Source: an uncultured bacterium (lineage in GTDB: Bacteria; Planctomycetota; JAJSAM01; JAJVHW01). Taken from it: a stretch of 64,000 nucleotides of DNA. Below are positions 52,661-61,092 of this stretch, piece after piece. The stretch is taken from positions 186,001-250,000 of the forward strand of contig CALKVK010000033.1 in the NCBI GenBank assembly GCA_937996235.1, given 5' to 3'. A program made the position numbers and the translations under genes. The notes under the pieces were generated by a model. The model searched no databases and had not been told where the DNA came from. It saw only the letters and a program-made list of their open reading frames with translations. Position 1 is the stretch's first letter. The number at the start of each line of letters is the position of its first letter.

Positions 52661-54019
52661 ATGGCCACGAGCCCTCCCCCGCGCCGCGTGCTGCTGCTCC
52701 CGACGCAGCCCGCCGCCCTGCGCACGCTGCGGCTCGCGGCCGACGCACTCCGTGCCGACGGGCGCTTCGCGCCGGAGTGGCTGCTGGCCGGCCGGCTCGC
52801 GGACGGACACGGCGAGGACGCGCTGCCGGTGCACCGCATCACGACGGAGGCCGATCCGGTCGCCGCCGAGGGACGCCTCGCCGCCGCGCTGCGCTACACG
52901 CCGCCCGTGGTGGCCGCACGCGTGCGGCGCCTCGCGGACGCGCTCCACGCCGCGCGCGCGGAGTCGGGCGAGCGCCTCGCCGCCCTGCGGCCCGCGGCGC
53001 TCCTGACCAGCGACGACCGGCTCTCCGGCGCGTTCGCGGCGCTCCTCGCCGAAGCCGGCGCGCGCGGCGTCCCGCGCATCACCGTGCCGTATGCGCTCTC
53101 GCGCGCCGAGGGCTCCGCGCGCACCCGCCGCGACCGCCGCGTGCACCACGCGGACGTGCCGCCGCAGCTCGGACGCAAGCGGCGCATCGCGCGCGAGCAC
53201 GCCGGCCAGGTGCACGTCGCCGACGGTCGTCCGCTGCTCTTCTTCTCGCCCGAGGTGACGGAGGCGCTCGCCCGCGCCGGTGCGCTGCCGGCGCGTCCGT
53301 GGACGATGGGCGGCGGCCTCTCCGACGCCGTCGCCGTCGCGTCGGCGGAGGACGCGCGCTACGTCGCGTCGTTCGGTGTGGACGCCGCGCGCCTGCACGT
53401 CGTCGGCGACCTCTCGCTCGACGCGCTGCACGCTGCGGCGACGCGTCGCGACGCGCTCCGTGCGGAACTCCGCGCCCGGCACTTCGGCGGGCGGGAGGGC
53501 GTGCTCGTGATCGTCGCCGTGCCGCAGCTCGCCGAGCAGGGCGTCGCGGGCGAGGCCGCGGGGCGCGCCGCGGCGGTCGCGTTCGTACGGCCGTTCGCCG
53601 ACGCGGGGGCGCAGGTGCTCTGCTCGCTCCACCCGAAGTGCGCGCCCGAGGACTACGCGTTCCTCACGCGCGAGCACGGTGCCGCGCTCGCCTCGCGTCC
53701 GCTCGCGGAGCTCCTGCCCGCGGCCGACGTGTTCGCGGCCGGCTTCTCGAGCACGGTCCGCTGGGCCGTGCTCTGCGGCGTGCCGACGGTCGTCGCCGAC
53801 CTCGGCTGGTGGGGCTACGACCTCTACGACCACCTGCGCGGCGTCGTCACGGTGCGGGACGCCGCCGCGCTCTCGGCCGCCGCGTCGGAGCTGGTCCGCG
53901 ACGGCGCGCGGCGCGCGGCGCTCGCCGCCGCGCACGCCGCCGCGGGCGCCGAGCTGCCGCCGTTCGACGGCCTCGCGGGTGCGCGGCTCGTGGATCTCGT
54001 CGCGCGCCTCGCGCTCTGA
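52661..54019 (+). CDS. GT-B-fold glycosyltransferase or epimerase-like protein, 452 aa
   Basis: Two Rossmann-like halves are evident. The N-terminal half has RVLLLPTQPAALRTLRLAADAL and RPAALLTSDDRLSGAFAALLAEAGARGVPRITVPYALSRAEG. The C-terminal half has VLVIVAVPQLAEQG, VLCSLHPKCAPEDYAFL and ADVFAAGFSSTVRWAVLCGVPTVVADLGWWGYDLYDHL, reminiscent of UDP-GlcNAc 2-epimerase and of capsular sialyl- or glycerophospho-transferases, which share this fold. No family can be named with certainty; a glycosyltransferase using a nonulosonate is attractive because it abuts the legionaminate operon. A GGGGGAG site lies before the ATG. Confidence 0.7.
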   Translation: MATSPPPRRVLLLPTQPAALRTLRLAADALRADGRFAPEWLLAGRLADGHGEDALPVHRITTEADPVAAEGRLAAALRYTPPVVAARVRRLADALHAARAESGERLAALRPAALLTSDDRLSGAFAALLAEAGARGVPRITVPYALSRAEGSARTRRDRRVHHADVPPQLGRKRRIAREHAGQVHVADGRPLLFFSPEVTEALARAGALPARPWTMGGGLSDAVAVASAEDARYVASFGVDAARLHVVGDLSLDALHAAATRRDALRAELRARHFGGREGVLVIVAVPQLAEQGVAGEAAGRAAAVAFVRPFADAGAQVLCSLHPKCAPEDYAFLTREHGAALASRPLAELLPAADVFAAGFSSTVRWAVLCGVPTVVADLGWWGYDLYDHLRGVVTVRDAAALSAAASELVRDGARRAALAAAHAAAGAELPPFDGLAGARLVDLVARLAL

Positions 54020-54043
54020 CGGCGCCGCGCGCCGTCGCTCAGA
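54011..54043. terminator. Hairpin overlapping both stop codons of convergent genes
   Basis: GCTCTGACGGCG (54011-54022) pairs with CGCCGTC-GC-TCAGAGC (54028-54043), interrupted only by a 2-base bulge. The stem includes the ends of both coding regions. Confidence 0.55.
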
Positions 54044-55082
54044 GCCCGTCGGCGTCGCTGCGCGCCTGCTCGAGGTCCGGGTGCCGGCCGATGTCGAGCC
54101 AGTACTCGCGGATGGGGAACACCGCGACCTCGCGGCCCGCCTCGCAGAGCGCGCCGAGCGCGTCGGTCATGTCGTAGACCCCGCGCGCGGGCACCATCTC
54201 GACCACCGACGGGTCGAGCACGTAGATCCCCGCGTTCACGAACTCGCGGCGCCTCGGCTTCTCCTCGAGGCGCACCAGGCGGTGCCCGTCGAACGTCACG
54301 ACGCCGTACTGCACGACGGTCTCGTGCTCGCGCACGCACATCGTCGCGGCCGCGCCGTGCTGCACGTGGAAGTCGAGCAGGTGCCCGAGGTGCACGGTCG
54401 TGAGCAGGTCGCCGTTCAGCACGAAGAACGGCGCGTCCGGCCGCTCGCGCAGGAGCGAGAGGCAGCCCGCGGTGCCGCGCGGCTCGTCCTCCTCGAGGTA
54501 CTCGATGGAGACGCCGAAGCGCGCGCCGTCGCCGAAGTGCGCGCGCACCATGTCGGCGCGGTAGTTCACGGCGAGCGCGATGCGCGTGAAGCCGTGGTCG
54601 CGGCACGACTCCACGAGGCGCTGCAGGATCGGCCGGTCGCCGACCGGCAGGAGCGGCTTCGGCACCGTGTCGGTGAGCGGCATCAGCCGCCTGCCGCGCC
54701 CGCCCGCGAGCAGCACCACGCGGTTGTCGCGCGCGGGCTCCCCGAGCAGCTCGTCGAGCACGCGCAGACCCGCGAGGCGCCCGGCGTCGTCCACCAGCGG
54801 GATCTGGTGGATCGTGCGCGCGCGCATCACGCGCAGCACCTCGTCGCGCGAGACGCCCGCCGGCAGCGTGCACGGCCGCGCGTTCATGATCCGGGTGACG
54901 GGCTCGTCGAGTCCGCGTCCCGCGAGCAGGCCGCGGCGCACGTCGCCGTCGGTGACGAGACCGAGCAGGCGCCGCCCGGCGTCCACCACGATCGCCACCT
55001 GCACCGCGCCCGCGTCGATGCGCGCGACGGCGTCGCGGATCGTCGCCTCCGGTCCGATCAGCACCTTCTCGACGTCCTTCAT
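54039..55082 (-). CDS. ptmE: CBS-domain sugar nucleotidyltransferase (PtmE-like), 347 aa
   Basis: Two CBS domains (about 1-118, GPEATIRDAVARIDAG, VTDGDVRRGLLAG, and IPLVDDAGRLAGL) precede a nucleotidyltransferase domain starting VVLLAGGRGRRLMPLTDTVPKPLLPVGD (glycine-rich loop and Lys) and followed by VLNGDLLT and FVNAGIYVLDP. This architecture is that of PtmE, which in Campylobacter makes GDP-GlcNAc feeding the legionaminic acid pathway. The CBS pair may sense nucleotides. ATG overlaps the stop of the upstream acyltransferase (ATGA). Last gene of the six-gene legionaminate operon. Confidence 0.85.
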   Translation of the reverse strand: MKDVEKVLIGPEATIRDAVARIDAGAVQVAIVVDAGRRLLGLVTDGDVRRGLLAGRGLDEPVTRIMNARPCTLPAGVSRDEVLRVMRARTIHQIPLVDDAGRLAGLRVLDELLGEPARDNRVVLLAGGRGRRLMPLTDTVPKPLLPVGDRPILQRLVESCRDHGFTRIALAVNYRADMVRAHFGDGARFGVSIEYLEEDEPRGTAGCLSLLRERPDAPFFVLNGDLLTTVHLGHLLDFHVQHGAAATMCVREHETVVQYGVVTFDGHRLVRLEEKPRRREFVNAGIYVLDPSVVEMVPARGVYDMTDALGALCEAGREVAVFPIREYWLDIGRHPDLEQARSDADGL

Positions 55083-55708
55083 CCGCCGCTCTCCCGCGCC
55101 GGCACCCCGACGACGCGCCGTCCCGCGGCGACGTCGCGGAGCACCACGGCCCCCGCGCCGACGAGCGCGTCGGCTCCGATCCGCACGCCCTGCACGAGCA
55201 CCGCGCCCGTCCCGACGTGTGCGCCGTCGCCGATCGTGACGCCGCCGCAGACGACCGCGCCCGGCGCCACGTGCGCGTGGGCGCCGACCACCGAGTCGTG
55301 GTCCACCGACGCGCGCGTGTTGACGAGCGCGTCGTCGAGGACGCGCGCGCCCGTCTGCAGCACGGCGCCCGCGCAGACCTGTGCGCCCGCGGCGAGCACC
55401 ACGTCGCGTGCGACCACCGCCGACGGGTGCACGACCGTCGCGAACGCGAACCCGCGCGCGGTCGCGTCGGCGTGGACGCGGCGCCGCAGCGCGGTGCTCG
55501 CGATCGAGCCGAGGCCGTTGACGAGCAGCACGCCGGCCGGGTCGAGCGTCGCGAACGCCTCGTCGCCGCCGAGCCGCGGCACGCCCGGCAGACCCGCGGC
55601 GGGGTCCGGGTCGATGCAGCCCACGACGTCGTCGCCGAGGAGCCGCAGCGCGTCGAGCAGCACGCGCGCGTGGCCGCCGGCGCCCAGCACCACCACGCGG
55701 CGCGTCAC
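55079..55708 (-). CDS. NeuD/PglD-family sugar acyltransferase (LegH-like), 209 aa
   Basis: An N-terminal PglD-type domain (VVVLGAGGHARVLLDALRL, GCIDPDPAAGLPGVPRLG) is followed by a left-handed beta helix of hexapeptide repeats from about residue 95 (VHPSAVVARDVVLAAGAQV, DHDSVVGAHAHVAPGAVVCG), including the active-site His in NTRASVDHDSVVG. PglD-like enzymes acetylate the 4-amino group of nucleotide sugars, which is the LegH step of legionaminate synthesis; NeuD relatives O-acetylate sialic acid. Context favours the LegH role. The GTG start overlaps the NeuB-like gene stop (GTGA). Confidence 0.85.
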   Translation of the reverse strand: MTRRVVVLGAGGHARVLLDALRLLGDDVVGCIDPDPAAGLPGVPRLGGDEAFATLDPAGVLLVNGLGSIASTALRRRVHADATARGFAFATVVHPSAVVARDVVLAAGAQVCAGAVLQTGARVLDDALVNTRASVDHDSVVGAHAHVAPGAVVCGGVTIGDGAHVGTGAVLVQGVRIGADALVGAGAVVLRDVAAGRRVVGVPARESGG

Positions 55709-56784
55709 GACGGCAGCTCCTCGTCGGCGGCGAGGTCGCGCGGCGCCGCGCGGCCGAGCACGTCCCAGAACTCCATCGGCGAGAGACCGTGCGCGGGGCG
55801 CTTCGCCGTCACGTTCTCGCTCGTGTAGGGCTCGCCCGCGCGGATCGGCCGCGCCGCGACGAGCGCCCGCCGCGCGATCGCGCGGTTGCCCTCCTCCGAC
55901 GGCGCCGGCCGCTTCTCCGCGCTGCCGAGCGCCGCGCCGACCGCGCGCACGCCCGCGACGAGCGCGCGCAGCTCGTCCGGCTCGAGCGACGCGCGGTGGT
56001 CCGGGCCGGGCAGCGTGCGGTCGAGCGTGAAGTGCTTCTCGACGAGCGTCGCGCCGCGCGCGACGGCGGCGAGCGACGCGGCGATCCCCGCCGTGTGGTC
56101 GGAGAGCCCGACCGCCGTGCCGAACGCGGCCGCGAGCGTGTCCATCGCGCGCAGGTTCACGTCCGCGAACGGCGCCGGGTACTCCGTCGTGCACTGCAGC
56201 ACGGTCACGCGCTCGCGCACCGCGCGCGCGCCGCGCTCGTCGGCGAGCGCCGCCGCGAAGTCCGCGCGCGAGCGGGGCGCGCCCTCGCGCGTCCAGCCGA
56301 ACGCGAGCACGCCGAGCGCCTCGCGCACCTCGTCGAGCGTCGCCATGCCGGTCGAGACGATGACGGGCAGGCCCGTGCGCGCCACGTGCAGCAGGAACGG
56401 CCCGTTCGTGATCTCGCCCGAGGGCACCTTCACGCGCACGATGCCGGTCTCGCGCACCAGGAAGTCGAGGCTCTCCGTGTCGAACGCCGTGGAGAGGAAC
56501 TCAATGCCGCGCTCGCGCGCGCGTGCGACGAGCGCCGCGTGCATCGCCGGCGTCAGCTCGAGCCGCCGCAGCATGGCGAGCTGCCCCTGGCCGCCGCCGG
56601 TCGTCTCGGCCTGGTAGCGCGCCTTCGCGGCCGAAGCCGCCGCCACCCGCTCGGCGCGGAACGTCTGGAACTTCACCACGTCCGCGCCCGCGTCGGCGGC
56701 CACGTCGACCAGTCGCAGCGCCTGCTCGAGCGAGCCGTCGTGGTTGACGCCCGCCTCGGCGATCACGAGCACGTGCGCGCTCAT
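55705..56784 (-). CDS. legI: N,N'-diacetyllegionaminate/sialate synthase (LegI/NeuB), 359 aa
   Basis: Condenses a 6-deoxy-diacetamido (or N-acetyl) hexose with phosphoenolpyruvate. The NeuB barrel shows IAEAGVNHDGSLEQALRLVD, ADVVKFQTFRAE, FLSTAFDTESLDFL, RVKVPSGEITNGPFLLHVA, VIVSTGMATLDEV, LQCTTEYPAPFADVNLRAMD, VGLSDHTAGI and EKHFTLDRTLPGPDHRASLE, all in order. A C-terminal SAF/antifreeze-like domain (about 298-359, IRAGEPYTSENVTAKRPAHGLSP) completes the typical two-domain enzyme. The ATG overlaps the LegG-like gene stop. LegI is preferred over sialate synthase because LegB and LegC are in the same operon. Confidence 0.92.
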   Translation of the reverse strand: MSAHVLVIAEAGVNHDGSLEQALRLVDVAADAGADVVKFQTFRAERVAAASAAKARYQAETTGGGQGQLAMLRRLELTPAMHAALVARARERGIEFLSTAFDTESLDFLVRETGIVRVKVPSGEITNGPFLLHVARTGLPVIVSTGMATLDEVREALGVLAFGWTREGAPRSRADFAAALADERGARAVRERVTVLQCTTEYPAPFADVNLRAMDTLAAAFGTAVGLSDHTAGIAASLAAVARGATLVEKHFTLDRTLPGPDHRASLEPDELRALVAGVRAVGAALGSAEKRPAPSEEGNRAIARRALVAARPIRAGEPYTSENVTAKRPAHGLSPMEFWDVLGRAAPRDLAADEELPS

Positions 56785-57944
56785 GCGGCGTCTCCGTCGT
56801 GGAAGCCCTTGCGCAGGAGCGCCCGGAAGTCGGGGACGGCGTCGAGCGCGGCGAGGATGCGCTCGGTCGCACGGCCGTCGCCGTACGGGTTGACGACGGC
56901 CGTGCAGTCGAGTGCGAACGCGCGGCGCACGGCGTCCGCGACGGCTGCGCGCGACGCGGGGACGTCGAGCACCGAGGCGGCGCGCGGGCGCCCGTCCTGC
57001 CGTCCGCCGACGTTCACCGTCGGCACGCCGAGCGACGGCGCCTCGTAGAGCCCGCTCGAGCTGTTGCCCACGACCGCGTCCGCGTGGCGCAGCGCCGAGA
57101 GATAGCGCAGCGAGCCGAGCGACGTCCACGAGCCCGCGTTGGGCCGCGTCGCGACGAAGCGCTCGATGCGCGCACGGAGCGCGTCGCCGCCCGCGTCGGC
57201 GTTCGGGAGCGTGAAGAGCAGACCGACGTCCGGGCCGAGCGCGTCGAGTCCGGCGAGCACCTCGTCGAGGTCCGCGGCGGTGTCGCCCGCGGCGAGCGTC
57301 TCCGGGTGGTAGGTGACGAGCACGTTGCGCGGGCGCAGCACGAAGCCGAGCTCGCGCGCGAGCGCGTCGCGGTCGAGCAGCGCCGTCGTGCGCAGCGTGT
57401 CGAGGCCGGTGCTGCCCACGCAGTGGACGCGCTCCGGCCGCTCGCCCATGCGCACGATGCGCCGCGCGGCGTCCGCGTGCGTCGGGAAGTGCAGGTGCGC
57501 GAGCTTCGTGATCGCGTGGCGCAGCCCCTCGTCCCAGGCGCCGGCCGTCACGTCACCGCCGCAGAGGTGCGCGAGCGGCACGCGCAGCACGGTCGCCGCG
57601 GCGGCGGCGGCGAGGATCTCGAAGCGGTCGCCGAGCACCAGCACGAGGTCGGGCGCGAGGCGCTCGATCTCTCGTGCGCAGCCCGCGGTGCCGCGGCCGA
57701 TCGCGGCGGCGATCGTCGCGGGCGCGTCGTCCACGAGTCCGGTCGGCACGCGCGCGTCGGGCGCGAAGCCGTCGGCCTCGAGCGCACGCCACGTCTCGCC
57801 GAAGCGCGGCTCCAGGTGCATGCCGGTCGCGAGCGTGAGGAGCCGCAGCCGCGGATGGGCGGCGAGACCCGCCATCACCGGGCGCAGGAGTCCGTAGTCC
57901 GCGCGCGAACCGCTGACGACGAGGACGGCGCGCCGCCCGCTCAC
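56781..57944 (-). CDS. legG: Hydrolysing UDP-GlcNAc 2-epimerase (LegG/NeuC type), 387 aa
   Basis: A GT-B-like epimerase that inverts C2 and removes the nucleotide. Conserved features: VVSGSRADYGLLRPVM at the start (NeuC-type GSRAD.G), LVLVLGDRFEILAAAAAA, LAHLCGGDVTAGAWDEGLRHAITKLAHLHFPTH, VGSTGLDTL, VLVTYHPET and GNSSSGLYEAPSLGVPTVNVGGRQDGR. The sequence fits NeuC-like LegG, which acts on the 4-amino-acetylated nucleotide sugar. The start is GTG overlapping the LegC stop (GTGA). Confidence 0.92.
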   Translation of the reverse strand: MSGRRAVLVVSGSRADYGLLRPVMAGLAAHPRLRLLTLATGMHLEPRFGETWRALEADGFAPDARVPTGLVDDAPATIAAAIGRGTAGCAREIERLAPDLVLVLGDRFEILAAAAAATVLRVPLAHLCGGDVTAGAWDEGLRHAITKLAHLHFPTHADAARRIVRMGERPERVHCVGSTGLDTLRTTALLDRDALARELGFVLRPRNVLVTYHPETLAAGDTAADLDEVLAGLDALGPDVGLLFTLPNADAGGDALRARIERFVATRPNAGSWTSLGSLRYLSALRHADAVVGNSSSGLYEAPSLGVPTVNVGGRQDGRPRAASVLDVPASRAAVADAVRRAFALDCTAVVNPYGDGRATERILAALDAVPDFRALLRKGFHDGDAA

Positions 57945-59104
57945 AGGAACGCGCTCGACGGCAGGTTGACGAGCCGCGCGACCAGCGACTCCGTGACGGG
58001 CAGCGCGGCGCGCGGCGCGTCCGCGTACATCGGCAGCCGGTGCAGCGGCTCCCACGCGGGGCGCAGGCGCAGTCCGGCGTCGTGGGCGGCGGCGAGCAGC
58101 GCGTCGCGCCGCGCGAGGTCGGGCGCGTCGAGCAGCAGCACGTTCAGCCAGTGGTTCGACGTCGTGCCCGCGCGCTCGCGGAAGAGGCGCACGCCGGGCA
58201 CGTCCGCGAACGCGGCGGCGTAGCGCTCGTGCAGCGCGCGCTTGCGCGCCAGGAACTCCGGCAGCCGCTCGAGCTGCGCGCAGCCGAGCGCGGCGTTCAG
58301 GTTCGGCAGGCGATGGTTCCAGCCGAGCTCGTCGTGCCGGAACTCCCAGCGGTGCGGCAGCTTCGCGGTCGTCGTGACGTGCTTCGCGCGGCGGCCGAGC
58401 TCCTCGTCGTCGGTGAGCAGCGCGCCGCCGCCGCCCGTCGTCACGATCTTGTTCCCGTTGAACGAGAGGATCGCGACGCGCCCCGCGTGCCCGACGTGGC
58501 GCCCGCGGAGCGTGCTGCCGAGGGCCTCCGCGGCGTCCTCGACGATCACGAGCCCGCGTGCAGCGGCCACCTCGGCGAGCGCGTCGACGTCGGTCGGGTG
58601 GCCGAAGGCGTGCATCGGCACGACGGCGCGCACGGTGCGGCCCGTCGCGCGGTTGCGCAGGCCGCCGCCGCCCGTCTCGCACGTCGCGTCGAGATGCCGC
58701 GCGAGCGCCGCGGCGTCGAGTCCGAGCGTGCGCTCCTCGACGTCGCACAGGTGGGGCACCGCGCCGCAGTGCGCCACGGCGTTCGCCGTCGCGACGAAGG
58801 TCAGCGCGGGCACGAGCACCTCGTCGCCCGGGCGGACGCCCACGAGGTGGAGCGCGGTCTGGAGCGCCGCGGTCCCGGTGACGGCCGCCACCGCGCGGCG
58901 GTGGCCGGTCAGCGTGGCGAGGTCGCGTTCGAAGCGGTCCACGTACGCGCCGACCGACGAGACCCAGCCGCTCGCGACGCAGTCCAGGACGAGCTCGCGC
59001 TCGCGGTCGGCGAGCCACGGCTCGTGGAGCTGCACCTCGGCCGCGTCGCCGACGACGCCGCGGACGGCGGCGACGACCGCGCGCGGGTCGGCCCCGTGCG
59101 TCAC
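57941..59104 (-). CDS. legC: LegC-like nucleotide-sugar aminotransferase, 387 aa
   Basis: DegT/DnrJ/EryC1 PLP enzyme. Markers: VQLHEPWLADRERELVLDCVASGWVSSVGAYVDRFE, LVGVRPGDEVLVPALTFVATANAV, VPMHAFGHPTDVDAL, VIVEDAAEALGS, and PLP lysine K219 in LSFNGNKIVTTGGGG. The N-terminal and FNGNKIVTTGGGG patterns are diagnostic of the LegC/PerA-like subgroup that puts the 4-amino group on GDP- or UDP-4-keto-6-deoxy-GlcNAc. The start is GTG overlapping the LegB stop. Confidence 0.93.
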   Translation of the reverse strand: MTHGADPRAVVAAVRGVVGDAAEVQLHEPWLADRERELVLDCVASGWVSSVGAYVDRFERDLATLTGHRRAVAAVTGTAALQTALHLVGVRPGDEVLVPALTFVATANAVAHCGAVPHLCDVEERTLGLDAAALARHLDATCETGGGGLRNRATGRTVRAVVPMHAFGHPTDVDALAEVAAARGLVIVEDAAEALGSTLRGRHVGHAGRVAILSFNGNKIVTTGGGGALLTDDEELGRRAKHVTTTAKLPHRWEFRHDELGWNHRLPNLNAALGCAQLERLPEFLARKRALHERYAAAFADVPGVRLFRERAGTTSNHWLNVLLLDAPDLARRDALLAAAHDAGLRLRPAWEPLHRLPMYADAPRAALPVTESLVARLVNLPSSAFL

Positions 59105-60111
59105 AGCGCGTATTCGCCCGGCCGGTAGCGGCGCAGGTTCGCGGGGTCGCGGAACCACGCGGCCGTCTGCGCGAGGCCGCGGCGCAGCCCGTCGAGGCCC
59201 GCGTGCGCGGGCGCCCAGCCGAACAGCCGCCGCGCTTTGCCGTCGTCGCACAGCAGCCGCTCGACCTCGCTCGCCTCGGGCCGCAGGCGCTTGGGGTCGA
59301 GCGCGATCTCGACCTCGGCCTCCATCACCTCCGCGATCAGCGCGGCGAGCTCGCCGACGGAGATGTCGAAGCCGCTGCCGACGTTCACCACCTCGCCCAC
59401 GGCCGCGTCGCACGCCGCCGCCTGCACGAAGCCCAGCGCCGTGTCCGCGACGTACGTGAAGTCGCGCGTCGGCGCGAGCGCGCCGAGCTCGACGCGCCGC
59501 GCGCCCGCGGCGATCTGCGTGATGACGGTGGGGATGACGGCGCGCGCCGACTGCCGCGGCCCGTACGTGTTGAACGGCCGCACGATGGTCACGGGCACGC
59601 CGAACGCGCGGTGGAACGAGATCGCGAGCTGGTCGGCGCCGATCTTCGTCGCCGAGTACGGCGACTGCCCGACGAGCGGGTGGTCCTCGTCGATCGGGAC
59701 GCGCTGCGCGGTGCCGTAGACCTCGCTCGTCGAGGTGTGCACGACGCGTTCGACGCCGAGGTCGCGCGCGGCCTGCAGCACGTTGAGCGTGCCGCGCACG
59801 TTCGTGTCCACGTACGCGTCGGGCGCGTGGTACGAGTACGGGATCGCGATCAGCGCGGCGAGGTGCAGCACGACGTCGCAGCCGGCGACCGCGGCGCGCG
59901 TGCCGTGGGGGTCGCGCACGTCGCCCTGCACGATCTCGAGGGCGTCCACGACCTCGGGCGCCGCGGCGTCGAGCCAGCCGCGCGTGCCGAACGAGTTGTA
60001 GAGGACGAGCGCGCGCACGGAGTGCCCCGCGCGCACCAGCAGCTCGGTCAGGTGCGACCCGATGAAGCCGTCCGCGCCGGTCACGAGGATGCGCTTGCCC
60101 GCGAGGTCCAT
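59101..60111 (-). CDS. legB: LegB-like NDP-GlcNAc 4,6-dehydratase, 336 aa
   Basis: Extended short-chain dehydrogenase. The Rossmann motif G12-x2-G15-x2-G18 (VTGADGFIGSHL), VVHTSTSEVYGTAQ, catalytic Tyr152 and Lys156 in SPYSATKIGAD, RPFNTYGPRQSARAVIPTVI and DFTYVADTALGF match the LegB family. It makes the 4-keto-6-deoxy intermediate in the first committed step of the pathway. First gene of the six-gene overlapping operon legB-legC-legG-legI-neuD-ptmE. The ATG follows a weak GGGAC site; a 70-base gap separates it from the methyltransferase gene upstream. Confidence 0.93.
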   Translation of the reverse strand: MDLAGKRILVTGADGFIGSHLTELLVRAGHSVRALVLYNSFGTRGWLDAAAPEVVDALEIVQGDVRDPHGTRAAVAGCDVVLHLAALIAIPYSYHAPDAYVDTNVRGTLNVLQAARDLGVERVVHTSTSEVYGTAQRVPIDEDHPLVGQSPYSATKIGADQLAISFHRAFGVPVTIVRPFNTYGPRQSARAVIPTVITQIAAGARRVELGALAPTRDFTYVADTALGFVQAAACDAAVGEVVNVGSGFDISVGELAALIAEVMEAEVEIALDPKRLRPEASEVERLLCDDGKARRLFGWAPAHAGLDGLRRGLAQTAAWFRDPANLRRYRPGEYAL

Positions 60112-60181
60112 GTCGTCCCGTGCCCACCGGGGTCGCGCCGCCGGAGCGCGTCCGCCGCGCCCCGTCCGCCCCGCGGAGAGG

Positions 60182-60952
60182 CTACTTCGCGCGCCGGAGG
60201 ACGGCGACGAGGTGTCGGCCGTTCGTCGTGTCGGCGTGGCGCGCGACGTTCCACGCGTGGTCCCAGACGCGGCGGCGCAGCGGCCAGACCTCCCAGAACC
60301 AGAGCCGGTTGTGGGTCAGGCGCTTGTACCAGTCGAGCCGGCGCGTCTTGCGCATGACGCGCTCCGTCGCGACGCACTCGAGCGGCGCGCCGGACGCGGC
60401 GATCTCGCGCGCGAGCCGCTCCTCGTCGTAGTGGCGGAAGTGCTTCGCCGAGACCGGCACGACGGTCGTGGGCACGCAGATGACGACGGTGCCGCCGGGG
60501 CGCGCCTTCGCCGCGAGCGTCTGCAGGAACCGCGGGACGTGCTCGTCCGGGACGTGTTCGAGCACCTCGATCGCCGTCACCACGTCGAAGGTGCCCGGCA
60601 CGTCGGCGGCGTCGCCCGCGTGGAACTCGAAGTCGGGGTGGAACGCGCGCGCGAACGCGATGGCGCGCTCCGACATGTCCGCGCCCGCCCGGCGCTCGAA
60701 CGGACCCTCGAGCAGGCCGAGGAAGCGTCCGTCGCCGCAGCCCACGTCGAGCACCGAGGCCGGCTGCGCCTCCGCGACGAGATCCGCGCAGCGCTTCAGG
60801 TAGACGAGGTACTCGACCGCCCAGGGCAGCACCCGGGCGCGCGCGGCGCTGCCCGCGGCGTCGAAGTGCGCGATGTGGTGGTACGGGAAGGCGTACTGCG
60901 CTTCCTGGCGCCCGAGGCGCTCGGACGTGTCGTCGCGCGGCGCGGCGTCCAT
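60182..60952 (-). CDS. SAM-dependent methyltransferase, 256 aa
   Basis: Class I methyltransferase with motif I SVLDVGCGDGRFLGLLEGP (about 80-98), motif II region VVTAIEVLEHVPDEHVPRFL and post-motif VVICVPTTVVPVSAKHFRHYDEERL. The C-terminal part (RLTHNRLWFWEVWPLRRRVWDHAW) is specific to glycan-cluster methyltransferases of the UbiG-like type; the substrate is unknown. The ATG lies only 6 bases after the encoded CCA end of the tRNA-Arg gene on the same strand and has no ribosome binding site. It may be cotranscribed with the tRNA and released by tRNA 3' processing as a near-leaderless mRNA. Confidence 0.82.
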   Translation of the reverse strand: MDAAPRDDTSERLGRQEAQYAFPYHHIAHFDAAGSAARARVLPWAVEYLVYLKRCADLVAEAQPASVLDVGCGDGRFLGLLEGPFERRAGADMSERAIAFARAFHPDFEFHAGDAADVPGTFDVVTAIEVLEHVPDEHVPRFLQTLAAKARPGGTVVICVPTTVVPVSAKHFRHYDEERLAREIAASGAPLECVATERVMRKTRRLDWYKRLTHNRLWFWEVWPLRRRVWDHAWNVARHADTTNGRHLVAVLRRAK

Positions 60953-60961
60953 GGGCCGTGG

Positions 60962-61035
60962 TACCCCCTGCAGGATTCGAACCTGCAACCCCCGCCTCCG
61001 GAGGGCGGTACTCTATCCAATTGAGCTAAGGGGGC
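60962..61035 (-). tRNA. tRNA-Arg (anticodon CCG)
   Basis: Read on the minus strand, the full cloverleaf is present: acceptor GCCCCCT with AGGGGGT, D stem GCTC/GAGT, anticodon stem CCGCC/GGCGG with loop CTCCGGA (anticodon CCG), T arm GCAGG-TTCGAAT-CCTGC, discriminator A. The CCA end is encoded at 60959-60961. The first acceptor pair is G-U. It decodes CGG, a common codon in this GC-rich DNA. Confidence 0.95.
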
Positions 61036-61086
61036 CCGGCCGGCGCACTGCGGCGACGCCCCGAGGGCGCCCCGCGGCGGGCCGGA

Positions 61087-61092
61087 ATCGTA
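61087..61092 (-). promoter_or_regulatory. Putative tRNA-Arg -10 element TACGAT
   Basis: TACGAT on the minus strand lies 52 bases upstream of the mature tRNA 5' end. It is the same hexamer as at thiE and the TPR gene, which supports TANNNT as the general -10 element of this genome. Confidence 0.4.

Noticed and set aside
60953..61020. N-terminal extension of the methyltransferase through the tRNA (starting MQVRILQG)
   Set aside because: That peptide is a translation of the tRNA T arm, a common annotation artefact. The ATG at 60952 fits the protein family.
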